Assembly (NCBI GenBank): GCA_049587715.1
Contig: JBAVEL010000016.1
Coordinates: forward strand, 1-54,032
Length of the DNA: 54,032 nt
Direction: 5' to 3'
Source: JBAVEL01 sp049587715
GTDB lineage: Bacteria > Bacteroidota > Ignavibacteria > UBA10030 > UBA6906
Shown: positions 17,301-25,709 of the stretch, one piece after another
How the letters are laid out: every line of letters starts with the position of its first letter
How positions within the stretch are numbered: position 1 is the first letter of the stretch
Notes under the pieces: generated by a model
The model's input: only the letters and a program-made list of their open reading frames with translations
Database searches by the model: none
Told to the model about the DNA's origin: nothing
Translations under genes and position numbers: made by a program

Positions 17301-18926
17301 TGTCACCTCCGCGATCTGCACCCCGTCCCTCTTGATGCGGACGACGAAATCTCCGATGGGGCTTCCGTTCACGAGGGTCGTGGGGTTCGTCCAGCTCAGG
17401 TTCATGGAGGTGGGGGTGGAGACATCGCTGTAGGCGGTGACCCCGGAGGGCGGATTCGGGTCCACGGGGTCTGCCAGCAGCATGGGGCTGACCCATCCCT
17501 GGGCATTGGTGCCCGGGTTCTGCGAGCACCAGAGGGGGTAGGCCCGCGCCCCGCGGGAGGCGATGCCGATGTAGTCCCCCGCGTAATTCCCTCCATAGCC
17601 GGGGAGGGGCCCGACCGCAAAGGCGGCGTCGCTCACCGTAAAGTCCTCGAAGGAGGCGCCGCCGTTGATGGAATGCGCCACATACACCTCGGCCAGGTTT
17701 GTTCCGATATTGGCGCGCCCGTCCATGAACACGACGTTGATCTGGTCTGTCTCGGGGTCCACGGAAATCCAGGGGAACCACTGGTTGGCTCCGTTTCCGA
17801 CGGCGTCCTGGTTGACCCGCACGGGTGTGGACCAGTTCGTGCCTCCGTCCACCGATTTGATGAGGTAGACATCCGGGTCCCCCGTGTTCACCCCCGGTAC
17901 CCCCTTGTTGGTCCAGACGATGTAGATGGCGCCCGTCATCTGGCTCACGGCCATGGAGGGGAAGCTGTTGGAGCGGATATTGTAGGTGCCGAAGGAGGTG
18001 GTCCGGATCCCCAGGATGTTGGTGATGGCCCGCAGGCCCGTTCCCCAGGTCACGCCGCCGTCCGTGGATTTGTTGAACCCGATTGCCTTTTCCGTATAGG
18101 GGGATGTGCCCTGGTTGATGGACCACGCCGCGTAGACCTCTCCGCTCGGACCCGTCTGCAGGTTCACCCCCTGTCCGAACTCGCTCGTGGTCATGATGGT
18201 GCCCGAGATGTTCTGCTCATTCACCCAAGTCAGTCCGCGGTCCGTGGACCGCCGGTACTCGATGGGGTTGGGATCCGGCTGTCCGAAATCGGTCCAGGCC
18301 GCGTACAGGTTTCCCTGGTACGGGCTTGCGGCGTTCACGTCCCCCGTCATGTGGTTCTTGTCCAGGAGGGATCCGTTCGGGTTGGAGATCTGAACGTAGC
18401 TCCAGGTGGTCCCGCCGTTCACGGACCGCATGACTCCCTGCCCGTCGTTGTCCGCGATGCTCCCGACATAGAAGTACCCCAGCCGGTCGATGACCGATGC
18501 CGGATCGCCGGCATTGGAGTTCCCTGCGGGCGGCTGGTCGAACCCGTTCCAGCTCAGGCCCGCGTCCGTGGACCAGTAGGCCCCGGTTCCGTAGATCGTG
18601 CTCACCGGGTAGTCGGAGGCGTTTGCCGAGGCCAGAATGATGCGGTTGTTCAGGGGGTGCACCGCCATGGACATCTCGGACTGCACGGTGTTGGTGGTGG
18701 GCCTGATACGCACATCAGGGGCGTTCTGGGGGGGGAGGACCTCCAGAGGCACCGTCACGGGGGTGCGGAGAGGATTGGATGTCAGATCCCCGCGCTTCAT
18801 CCGGGCCACAAGAGACCAGGCCCTGTCGGGATACCGCTCCACCTGTGCAGGCGAGAGCCCGGTGTCCAGAACAAGCATCAGAAGGGGGATCGCAATCACA
18901 CAACGGAGACCTCTGGGTACGGGCAT
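14331..18926 (-). CDS. Exported BNR-propeller/FnIII/nidogen-like mosaic protein lacking a sorting domain
   Basis: 1531 aa. The start is the ATG at 18926: AGGAGG sits four bases upstream and a signal peptide follows (RGLRCVIAIPLLMLVLDTGL); the frame is open to 19040 but that part is not secretory. Residues ~45-530 are a sialidase-type BNR propeller (SxDGGxxW repeats), ~545-740 two FnIII domains, ~745-960 a flavodoxin/amidotransferase-like alpha/beta domain (VLIWQPPDALGG, GGRFYLEGGDVF), then an ASH/BACON-like domain and a nidogen-like module (~1095-1302). The protein ends with two GWN...GYW repeats (AGWNIIANPV, GLGYWLKANG). Unlike its neighbours it has no YPNPFN domain. The N-terminal ~600 residues closely match the 1623-aa protein and the module matches the S8 protease next door. 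No catalytic sialidase residues can be assigned. Confidence 0.85.
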   Translation of the reverse strand: MPVPRGLRCVIAIPLLMLVLDTGLSPAQVERYPDRAWSLVARMKRGDLTSNPLRTPVTVPLEVLPPQNAPDVRIRPTTNTVQSEMSMAVHPLNNRIILASANASDYPVSTIYGTGAYWSTDAGLSWNGFDQPPAGNSNAGDPASVIDRLGYFYVGSIADNDGQGVMRSVNGGTTWSYVQISNPNGSLLDKNHMTGDVNAASPYQGNLYAAWTDFGQPDPNPIEYRRSTDRGLTWVNEQNISGTIMTTSEFGQGVNLQTGPSGEVYAAWSINQGTSPYTEKAIGFNKSTDGGVTWGTGLRAITNILGIRTTSFGTYNIRSNSFPSMAVSQMTGAIYIVWTNKGVPGVNTGDPDVYLIKSVDGGTNWSTPVRVNQDAVGNGANQWFPWISVDPETDQINVVFMDGRANIGTNLAEVYVAHSINGGASFEDFTVSDAAFAVGPLPGYGGNYAGDYIGIASRGARAYPLWCSQNPGTNAQGWVSPMLLADPVDPNPPSGVTAYSDVSTPTSMNLSWTNPTTLVNGSPIGDFVVRIKRDGVQIAEVTPPAASYVDPGLTTYTEYTYTLAARLTLNDSLSTESQAVWTAGGSPWPAPPSNVLISITDRLSTQAQITWTNPTTQRDGTPVHDLAGTRIWRNGTLLDSVAAGVTTHIDIPPPGFVYTYTLQAFNSLTPRRYSDPSAAVGGYIGDLPDVLIWQPPDALGGSADSIGASLTRLGVSNFKVDSLFEFGNDLSPFEAVFVTAGIYTDNAIIRASDPEGPAIAAYVQNGGRFYLEGGDVFNYDPESASGYNFRPLFDLLDGNDGSSDVASVSGRTVFGGLTFTNSGGNNFMDELHPASDGAGRVLWTAPTSTPSPHDTMGVYSFYGLGRGVASVVEFEGLADAGSNLKDSVMARIIRFFRQSLSPPEIAVTPLALADTLQEGETGSLSFLITNETLPPADPLLVSLSETALWLSVSPASDTIGGGTSATITAALDATGLTPGVYTTAIGVTANDPDEPLTNVQVSLTVTGSPTIVFQPDTLTRSMPPNAVAVDTLTILNTGAGPLVWSIRDVPFAAAARPAPQPRGDELYPPRRGRDGRPIQQGKDEPDLHRGNPPAEGSGGPDSAGYRWIDSDEPGGPAFQWTDITGVGTPIPSTSWTGSDDDGRVTLPLPFPFTFYGNTYSSMKLVTNGWMSFDVASTLTSYSNGAIPSTGTSSPNNALYAWWDDLDLDPTLGGTVHHYHDAPNNRFIVQFTNVPHFGTTTPGRYTFQTILYADGRILYQYLNMQQTLNSATIGIENASGTVGLQVVYNAAYVHNNLAVLFATDVSWLALSPTSGNVPPGGSAKVAVSYNTTGLTDGIYTGRLEVQSNDFPHTPAYVPVRLSVGGIFSVNVPVIAGWNIIANPVVTARDSVQELFPGALFPYAFAYQPGLGYGQAYTIPNGIGCWEKFPAGTTIPVPGAPITRDTLAVLEQGWNLVGSFSHPVDTGAVMTVPGGLRGSPFFRYDGAYTPATVLQPGLGYWLKANGNGVLVRVPPPKEGVRSRTPRTREDGTE
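15020..15640 (-). repeat. Nidogen-like module, copy 1
   Basis: A ~205-aa module running from GYRWIDSDEP to HNNLAVLF, residues ~1095-1302 of the 1531-aa protein. It shares long identical blocks (VTNGWMSFDVASTL, WWDDLDLDPTLGGTVH, QQTLNSATIGIEN, GLQVVYNAAY) with two copies in the neighbouring S8 protease. Confidence 0.85.
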
Positions 18927-19066
18927 ACAACCTCCTTGATGAATGGGGCAACCACGGTGATTCCTGGCGGATGACGCGACGCTCGGCCGCCGGCGGGGTA
19001 ACACGACGTGCGGCAACGCGGCAGGGAACGACCCGGTCACGGACTCTTTGAAAAAAACAGTAGCCC

Positions 19067-19095
19067 AATATGCCGAAACGGGGCCGGAATGTCAA
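19067..19095 (-). promoter_or_regulatory. Conserved promoter of the 1531-aa protein gene
   Basis: Minus strand TTGACA (19095-19090), 17-base spacer, CATATT (19072-19067) followed by GGG. The 5' UTR would be ~135 bases. The 14 bases around the -10 (CCCAATATGCCGAA on the plus strand) and the 8 around the -35 (AATGTCAA) are identical at 25876-25908. Confidence 0.7.
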
Positions 19096-19111
19096 CGCGT
19101 CCCTCCACAAG

Positions 19112-19144
19112 AAAAAGCCCCCCGGAGACGGGCTCCGGGGGGCT
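19112..19144 (-). terminator. Rho-independent terminator of the large S8 protease gene
   Basis: Perfect 12-bp stem (19116-19127 with 19133-19144), 5-base loop, then on the minus strand a run of five T (19116-19112) and CTTG. It begins 23 bases past the stop codon. Confidence 0.9.
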
Positions 19145-19166
19145 CTCGGTGCGGAGTATTCGCACG

Positions 19167-22100
19167 CTATTTCATGAGGATCATCTTCTTCAGGGCCGTG
19201 AAGACGGTGCCCGATGCTCCCCGGGCCTCGAGGCGGTAGAAGTAGATCCCGCTCGATACCGGCTGCCCGAGCGCATTGGTGCCGTCCCACTCGACCTTGA
19301 AGTTCCCCGGTTCCCGGGTTCCCGAAGCCAGACTCCGGACCTCCCGGCCCAGCAGATCGTACACCCGGAGCGTGAAGGATGCCTCCTCGGGGAGTCCGAA
19401 GCGGATGCTGGTGGCTGGGTTGAACGGGTTGGGGAAGTTCTGCGCCAGGGTGTATGCCTGGGGAATCCCCCTCTCCGTCTCATCCACGCTCACGATCACA
19501 TCCAGCGTCAGGTCCACATAGAGGACCGCGTGGGCCGGGTCGTTCGTGGTGATGCGGAACCGCCCGTTGTGCGTTCCCCCCGAAATCCCCGTGGAGTTGA
19601 AGACGGCCTTGACCACCGAGCTGTCTCCGGGAGCCGTGGACCCGGCCGTGACGCTGGCGTTCACCCAGGGAAGACCCAGCGTGACCCCCAGGTCATAGCC
19701 CACCACCCGATCCGGGCTGCTCTGGTGCAGTCCCAGGAAGACCGGCCGGGTGAGGTCGATCTCGTCGGAGATTGCTGCGCCGCCGGCGATGTCCGTGTCG
19801 GGAAGGGCCGCGTAGTTCCGCCCGAGGAAGGAAACGCCCGTGGGCTGTCCCGTCAGGGGATTCATCCGGGTGGCCGTGAGTTTCTGGCCTCCCACGGGGC
19901 CGTCCTGAGACCACATCCACAGGAAGGGACCGCCGGGAGACCACCGATCCCAGGCCAGACCGTAGACCGCGAGGGCATTCGTGTAGGATCCCAGGATCGC
20001 TCCCGTGCTGTCAAAGTGCACAAGGGCGCCTCCGAAGTTCTTGGTCCAGAAAGTGCGCGTCGCGGGATCGAACGCCAGGCCCCGCAGCACCGTCTGTCCC
20101 ACCGGCTTCGGACGGGTCCCCACCTTGGCCCCCGTCAGGGGGTCGATCTTCGCGAACTCGTTCTCGTCGCTGGTGTAGAGGTACCGGCCGTCGAAGCAGA
20201 GATCGCGCCATCCGAACGTCGTGCTGGTGCCCTGGGGATAGGCGGCTGCCAGGGTCCCGTTCGGGTTGAACTTGTAGAGGTACTTGCTTCCCGCCCCCTG
20301 GAGACCGCCCGTCACCCAGTAGTAGCCCATGGCGTACTCCACCCCGAGCTGAAGGACGGCGGGGCCGGGGGTCACATTCTCCACGTTGAAGCTGAAGAGT
20401 GTGTCGCCCAGCGCCAGGAGTCCCTCGGGATACCGGAGGGAGCTTGACGCGAGATCGGCGTTGGGCGAGGGGGCATTGGGCATGGGGACGGAGCTGCGCA
20501 TCACGAGATCCACGGCCTCCGCCGGGGGAACCTCCGCGATGTCCCAGGTGAGCGGGGACCCGCCCGTGTTCCGGATGGCGAAATGCCGGGAGGAGTCCAC
20601 CGTCCCCTGCTGCATCGTGTGGGTGATGGAAGCGGGGAACACGCTTCCCACCGGGGCAACCGATCCTATCCCGCTCAGGGCCACCATCACGGTGTCATCC
20701 GCCGGGTCGGGGTCGTTGCTCAGGATCATGCACTGACCGGCGTAGCTTGCCGCCGCATCCGGGGAGAAAAAGACGGGTCGCACGAGGGAATCCCCGATGG
20801 CCAGGGAAGCGGGGCTCAGGTTCATGGAGAAGGTGCCTCCGCCTCCCAGCACGGAGAAGCCGGTGAGCTGGAGAAGGTCGGAGCCGACGTTCCGGATCAC
20901 CAGGCGGGCCTGGGCCGTGTCACCCACGAAGACCGTCCCGAAGGGGAGGGAGGAAGTGGGGACGGAAATCCCGGGGACCCCCGCCACATGCAGCGTCACG
21001 GGCACATAGGTGGGGGTGTGCTGCAGGTCGTTGCTCGCGATCTCAAGGCGTCCCCTGTACACGTTCCCCACGAGGCCCGTGGCGTCGAATGTGACCTCCA
21101 CCAGGGCGCTGTCCCCCGGTGCCACCGCGCCGCTCACGGGGTTCTCGGAGAGCCAGGAAACGTCCTTGGCGAACAGGATCGCCAGGTTGTTGTGCATGTA
21201 GGCGGCGTTGTACACCACCTGGAGACCCACCGTCCCCGAGGCGTTCTCGATGCCGATCGTGGCGGAGTTCAGGGTCTGCTGCATGTCCAGATACTGCACC
21301 AGGATGGAACCGTTCTGGTAGAGCATCACCTGGAACGTGTAGCGTCCCGGCGTGGTGGTACCGTAGTGGGGGACGTTCGTGTACTGCACGATCCAGCGCT
21401 GGTTGGGGGCATCGTGGTAGTAATGCACCGTTCCCCCGAGCGTGGGATCCAGGTCCAGGTCGTCCCACCAGGGATACACGGCGTTGTTGGGGGCCGTGGT
21501 TCCCGTGGAGGGAATCTGCCCGTTGGAGAAGCTGGCCAGGGTGGATGCCACGTCGAAGCTCATCCAGCCGTTCGTGACCAGCTTGATGGAGGTGTACTCC
21601 GTGCCGTAGTAGGCGAAGGCGAACGGAAGGGGCAGCGTGATCCGTCCGTCGTCGTCCGATCCCTGCCAGGATGTGGAGGGGATGGGGGTCCCCACACCCG
21701 TGATGTCCACCCAGTTGAAGACGGGGCCGTCCGGCTCGTCGCTGTCAATCCAGCGGTAGCCGGCGCTGTCGGGACCTCCCCGGCCCTCCGTCACGGGCGG
21801 GCCCGTGTAGACATCCGGCTCTCCCTTTCCCACGGAGGCCTGTCCGCCGTCGTTGATGGCCGCGGGTGCCGCAGCCGGGGCGGCGGGGATATCCGTGATG
21901 GTCCAGTTCAGTGTCGAGACGCCCGCATTCCTGATCACGAGCGTGTCCACAGCGGTATTCCCCGAGTTCAGGGACTGGTAGAGCGAATCGGGATGCACGG
22001 CAATGACGGGGCCGCCCACCACGTTGAGCGTGCAGGGGAACGCCACGCTCGGGCTGGCCGGGTCATTGGTCGTGATGGTGATGTCCGCCGTCACCGTCCC

Positions 22101-25100
22101 GAGCGGCATGCCCATGGCGTCGAAGGTGACGTTGATGGTCCCCGATGCGCCGCCCGCCAGGGTGTCGGATCCGGGATCCACGGAGAGCCATCCCGCTCCC
22201 TCCGCCAGGCCCACCAGAAGCGGGACGGTGGGGGGAGGAGTCGCGTTCGTGATGGTGAATGTGTGCGTGACATTCTGTCCCGGCTGCAGGGTGGCGGAGA
22301 GTGTTGCCGGGTTCAGGGAGACGGAGGGGGCCCCGATGCAGATCCCCTCCAGCATGACATCCAGACGGGGGCTTCCCTGGGAGTTGCTCAGGAAGATCAC
22401 CCGCCCCGTGTCGGTTCCCACCTGGGTGGGCGTGTAGGATATCACCACGTGCACCGAATCGCCGGGCGAGAGGGTCGCACCGGCGGGCGCCACCGCCATG
22501 TCGCCGTTTGTGGAGGAGATGGAGGATATCGTCAGCGTCTGCAGACCCCCGTTCTTGGCGGTCAGGGTGTCGCGGACCGTGGTGTTGATCTGCGTGGCGG
22601 CGAACGTCACCGTCGAGCTTTCCAGAATGAGCACGGCCGAATCCGCCAGCTCGATGGAGAGACTCGCGGGAATCACGTACGGCCCCGCCACATCCGGATG
22701 CGAGGCCTCCACGAAGAGGTTCGCGTTGTAGGTGGTTCCCACCGTGAGCCCGGCGGCGTTGAACGAGACCGTGATGTCCTGGGCCGACCCGCCCGGGATG
22801 GTGCCGCCCAGGGGATTCTCGGATATCCAGGGGGCATCCGGGAGATGGAACAGGATGGCCAGGTTGTTGTGCATGTAGGCGGCGTTGTACACCACCTGGA
22901 GGCCCATCGTCCCGTCCTGGTTCTCGATCCCGATGGTGGCCGAATTCAGGGTCTGCTGCATGTCCAGATACTGCACCAGGATGGAGCCGTTCTGGTACAT
23001 CATTACCTGAAATGTGTAGCGGCCGGGGGTCGTCGTCCCGAAGTGCGGCACGTTCGTGTACTGGATGATGAAGCGCTGGTTTCCGGCGTCATGATAGTAG
23101 TGCACGGTGCCGCCGAGAGTCGGATCCAGATCCAGGTCGTCCCACCAGGGATAGATGGCGTTGTTGGGGGCGCCGGTTCCCGTGGAGGGAATCTGCCCGT
23201 TTGAGTAGGTCGTCAGGGTGGACGCCACGTCGAAGCTCATCCAGCCGTTGGTGACCAGCTTGATGGAGTTGTAGTCCGTCCCGTAGAAGGGGAATGCGAG
23301 GGGAAGGGGGATGGTGATCCTTCCGTCGTCGTCCGAACCCTGCCATGCGGTGGAGGGGATGGGGGTCCCCACGCCGGTGATGTCCACCCAGTTGAACACG
23401 GGGCCGTCGGGCTCGTCGCTGTCCACCCACTCATACCCGAAGGGATCAGGACCTCCGCGTCCCTCCGCGGGCGCCGAGCCCGGTGCGGGATCCACGGCAT
23501 CCTTGGGGAGCTCCACCACGGGGAACGTGCGCTGTGTGAGGGGCTTCGGTTTGGAGATCCGCGCCGCGCGGGTGAGGGCCTCGTCGTCGCTCACACGGAA
23601 CTGCACCGGATCCGCCGTGGTGTTGGTGATGGTCATGGTCTTCGAGCTGACCTGACCCACCACCAGGGTGTCCCGCACGGCCGAAGGCGCTATCTCGAAG
23701 ACCGAACGGAGGAGCGCATCCACCATGGTGGTCTGTCCCGCGGTCACGCCCACGCCCGTAAATGTCCGGGTCCAGTAGGGGGAGGGGGGATCCACCACCA
23801 CGTCGTAGCTTCCCGCCGGGAGGGGGGCCGAGAGCATGCCCGTCCCCGCATCCGTGGAATCATCCACGACCACCAGAGTTCCGAAGAGCACCTTCACGCC
23901 CGCCCGTACGGGGCTGTTGTCGGCCCGATGGGCATGCACCTGGAGGGTGCCGCCGGGGGCGGGCTGGATCGTCAGGTTCCGTGTCACCGTGTCGTCCAGG
24001 ACGATGGTGACCGTATCAAGAGTGGTGATGTACCCGAACTTCTGGGCCCGGAGGGTATAGAGGGCCGTGGTGTTCGGGGTATCGATCCGGGCGCTCACCT
24101 GGTAGAGCCCGGTGGCCCCCGTGGTTCCGGACAACTGCTGGACGTTCTCCACGAAGTCCACCAGCACACCTGAAACGGGGTTCCCGCCGCTCGTGATCTG
24201 CCCCTTGACGTAGCCCATGTTCAGGGGAAGGGCCAGATAGGCCGCCCAGAGGTCGATGATGCCGTGCCCGTAGTCGTTGTCCTCTCCGGGAGTGCCCAGG
24301 TCCGCCGCCGTGTTCATGAGAATGTACTTCAGCTCGGTGCCCGTCAGGAACGGCGCCACCTCGCGCAGCAGGGCGATGGCTCCCGCCACGTGGGGGGAGG
24401 CCATGGAGGTTCCCGACATGGTGGTGGTGCCGCTGGTGCCCGAGGCGGAACGCACGTTCTCGCCGGGGGCTGAGACCTCCGGCTTGATCCGAAGGGAATC
24501 GGGTCCCGTGCAGGTGGAAGGCCCGCGGCTGCTGAAGCTGGAGACAGGGTAGCCCGGTGTGTTGGCGTTCACGGCCCCCACGGCGAAGATATCCACCGCA
24601 GAGGTGATGCGGTTCTTGGGGGGGGTCACGGTGGATGCCCCCGGTCCCCCGTTCCCCGCCGAGAAGACCACCGCGGTCCCCAGGGCCTCCACCGCCTCGA
24701 TCACGGGGCCGTATCCGCCGGAGGTCGGGGTGCACTGGGTGGAGGAAACGTCCGGATCATACCAGGAATTGCTGATGGCATCCGGCACGTCGTTGATGGT
24801 GCCGGGATCCCCGTCCGGGTTGGCCGCCCACTGGAAGGAGGCGATGGAGCGGGAGGTGTGGGATCCTCCCCCGCAGAGCGAATTGGAGGCGATCCAATGG
24901 GCATTGGGAGCCACCCCCAGGGTCTCGCCCGTTGCCGTGTAGAGACCGCACATGGTCCCCATGGTGTGGGTGCCGTGCCCGTCGCAGTCCACGGGGAATG
25001 TGGTCCCGCCCGAGGGGTCAAACCAGGCCGCGGAGGCGGGCACTCCCGGCTGCGCCCCGCGCCAGCGGGTGTTGTACGAGAGGTTGTTTCCGTTCACGCC

Positions 25101-25709
25101 CGTGTCGATGCTCATGACCAGCCGCCCCGCCCCCGAATAGCCGAGAGCCCAGAGGCGGTGCGCATTGATGGCCCGGAGCCCGGGTTCCGAGGATTCAGGG
25201 TTCACATCCCCCTGCACGGGGGTTCCCACGGGCATGTCGCGCTGGAGGATCGCGTCGTTGTACACGGTGCCCACGCCGGGGGTGCCGGCGATCTGGCGGA
25301 TGATCTCGGGCACCGCCTTCACCACGAGGATGTTCCGTATCCAGAAGCGATCCAGGATTTCCAGGCCTCCCTGCGCCTCATAGGCGGAGAGTCGGTCCAG
25401 AAGGGAGGGTTGGGTCTCTTCGGCCACCCGCTGGAGGGCGTCCAGCACCGTCCGGTAGCGCACTTCCACGGGGATGCGGCCGTCCGGGCCCGCCTGGGCC
25501 CCGAGGGCTGCCTCCACCTGGTCCAGGTCGGCCTGGTCCTCGAGGTACACCAGCACCTGGAGTTTTTCCATGGGAGGAGTGTTCCGGAGCTTCGACTCCA
25601 GGACGGGATCCACCTGCCCGGCGAACAGGATGGGCGAGAGGATCATCGAGAGCAGACCGATGGCAAGAGCCATGGCCGCGCCCCTGAGAGCAGTCGGCAC
25701 TTTGCTCAT
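19167..25709 (-). CDS. Giant exported S8 (subtilisin-like) serine protease with duplicated nidogen-like modules and sorting domain
   Basis: 2180 aa. Start ATG at 25709 (MSKVPTALRG), signal peptide to ~residue 33 (ILSPILFAG). An I9-like propeptide (~50-130, LQVLVYLEDQADLDQVEAAL) precedes an S8 catalytic domain with a full triad: D202 (MSIDTGVNG), H245 (DGHGTHTMG) and S435 (SGTSMASPHVAG). A carboxypeptidase-regulatory-like domain follows (~510-600), then two nidogen-like modules (~751-955 and ~1310-1515) separated by ASH/BACON-like domains. A propeller-like region (~1780-2010; LYKFNPNGTLAA, LYTSDENEFAKIDP) comes before a C-terminal sorting domain (NFPNPFNPATSIRFGLP, SGIYFYRLEA). The intact triad implies an active extracellular protease. 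Its promoter is at 25879-25907 and terminator at 19112-19144, so it is a single-gene unit. The frame runs on to 25760 but that extension lies ahead of the signal peptide. Confidence 0.9.
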   Translation of the reverse strand: MSKVPTALRGAAMALAIGLLSMILSPILFAGQVDPVLESKLRNTPPMEKLQVLVYLEDQADLDQVEAALGAQAGPDGRIPVEVRYRTVLDALQRVAEETQPSLLDRLSAYEAQGGLEILDRFWIRNILVVKAVPEIIRQIAGTPGVGTVYNDAILQRDMPVGTPVQGDVNPESSEPGLRAINAHRLWALGYSGAGRLVMSIDTGVNGNNLSYNTRWRGAQPGVPASAAWFDPSGGTTFPVDCDGHGTHTMGTMCGLYTATGETLGVAPNAHWIASNSLCGGGSHTSRSIASFQWAANPDGDPGTINDVPDAISNSWYDPDVSSTQCTPTSGGYGPVIEAVEALGTAVVFSAGNGGPGASTVTPPKNRITSAVDIFAVGAVNANTPGYPVSSFSSRGPSTCTGPDSLRIKPEVSAPGENVRSASGTSGTTTMSGTSMASPHVAGAIALLREVAPFLTGTELKYILMNTAADLGTPGEDNDYGHGIIDLWAAYLALPLNMGYVKGQITSGGNPVSGVLVDFVENVQQLSGTTGATGLYQVSARIDTPNTTALYTLRAQKFGYITTLDTVTIVLDDTVTRNLTIQPAPGGTLQVHAHRADNSPVRAGVKVLFGTLVVVDDSTDAGTGMLSAPLPAGSYDVVVDPPSPYWTRTFTGVGVTAGQTTMVDALLRSVFEIAPSAVRDTLVVGQVSSKTMTITNTTADPVQFRVSDDEALTRAARISKPKPLTQRTFPVVELPKDAVDPAPGSAPAEGRGGPDPFGYEWVDSDEPDGPVFNWVDITGVGTPIPSTAWQGSDDDGRITIPLPLAFPFYGTDYNSIKLVTNGWMSFDVASTLTTYSNGQIPSTGTGAPNNAIYPWWDDLDLDPTLGGTVHYYHDAGNQRFIIQYTNVPHFGTTTPGRYTFQVMMYQNGSILVQYLDMQQTLNSATIGIENQDGTMGLQVVYNAAYMHNNLAILFHLPDAPWISENPLGGTIPGGSAQDITVSFNAAGLTVGTTYNANLFVEASHPDVAGPYVIPASLSIELADSAVLILESSTVTFAATQINTTVRDTLTAKNGGLQTLTISSISSTNGDMAVAPAGATLSPGDSVHVVISYTPTQVGTDTGRVIFLSNSQGSPRLDVMLEGICIGAPSVSLNPATLSATLQPGQNVTHTFTITNATPPPTVPLLVGLAEGAGWLSVDPGSDTLAGGASGTINVTFDAMGMPLGTVTADITITTNDPASPSVAFPCTLNVVGGPVIAVHPDSLYQSLNSGNTAVDTLVIRNAGVSTLNWTITDIPAAPAAAPAAINDGGQASVGKGEPDVYTGPPVTEGRGGPDSAGYRWIDSDEPDGPVFNWVDITGVGTPIPSTSWQGSDDDGRITLPLPFAFAYYGTEYTSIKLVTNGWMSFDVASTLASFSNGQIPSTGTTAPNNAVYPWWDDLDLDPTLGGTVHYYHDAPNQRWIVQYTNVPHYGTTTPGRYTFQVMLYQNGSILVQYLDMQQTLNSATIGIENASGTVGLQVVYNAAYMHNNLAILFAKDVSWLSENPVSGAVAPGDSALVEVTFDATGLVGNVYRGRLEIASNDLQHTPTYVPVTLHVAGVPGISVPTSSLPFGTVFVGDTAQARLVIRNVGSDLLQLTGFSVLGGGGTFSMNLSPASLAIGDSLVRPVFFSPDAAASYAGQCMILSNDPDPADDTVMVALSGIGSVAPVGSVFPASITHTMQQGTVDSSRHFAIRNTGGSPLTWDIAEVPPAEAVDLVMRSSVPMPNAPSPNADLASSSLRYPEGLLALGDTLFSFNVENVTPGPAVLQLGVEYAMGYYWVTGGLQGAGSKYLYKFNPNGTLAAAYPQGTSTTFGWRDLCFDGRYLYTSDENEFAKIDPLTGAKVGTRPKPVGQTVLRGLAFDPATRTFWTKNFGGALVHFDSTGAILGSYTNALAVYGLAWDRWSPGGPFLWMWSQDGPVGGQKLTATRMNPLTGQPTGVSFLGRNYAALPDTDIAGGAAISDEIDLTRPVFLGLHQSSPDRVVGYDLGVTLGLPWVNASVTAGSTAPGDSSVVKAVFNSTGISGGTHNGRFRITTNDPAHAVLYVDLTLDVIVSVDETERGIPQAYTLAQNFPNPFNPATSIRFGLPEEASFTLRVYDLLGREVRSLASGTREPGNFKVEWDGTNALGQPVSSGIYFYRLEARGASGTVFTALKKMILMK
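21165..21780 (-). repeat. Nidogen-like module, copy 2
   Basis: Second of two copies within the 2180-aa S8 protease (residues ~1310-1515). It begins GYRWIDSDEPDGP and ends HNNLAILF. DNA-level similarity to copies 1 and 3 is plain along the whole module. Confidence 0.85.
22845..23455 (-). repeat. Nidogen-like module, copy 3
   Basis: First copy within the S8 protease (residues ~751-955), beginning GYEWVDSDEPDGP. It differs from copy 2 mainly in short stretches such as ENQDGTMGL versus ENASGTVGL. Confidence 0.85.

Noticed and set aside
14331..18926. Calling the BNR proteins sialidases
   Set aside because: BNR repeats are present, but the arginine triad and catalytic Tyr/Glu/Asp of sialidases cannot be identified; many such propellers are non-enzymatic.
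18927..19040. N-terminal extension of the 1531-aa protein to 19040
   Set aside because: It is basic and non-hydrophobic, would precede the signal peptide, and the ATG at 18926 has AGGAGG four bases upstream.
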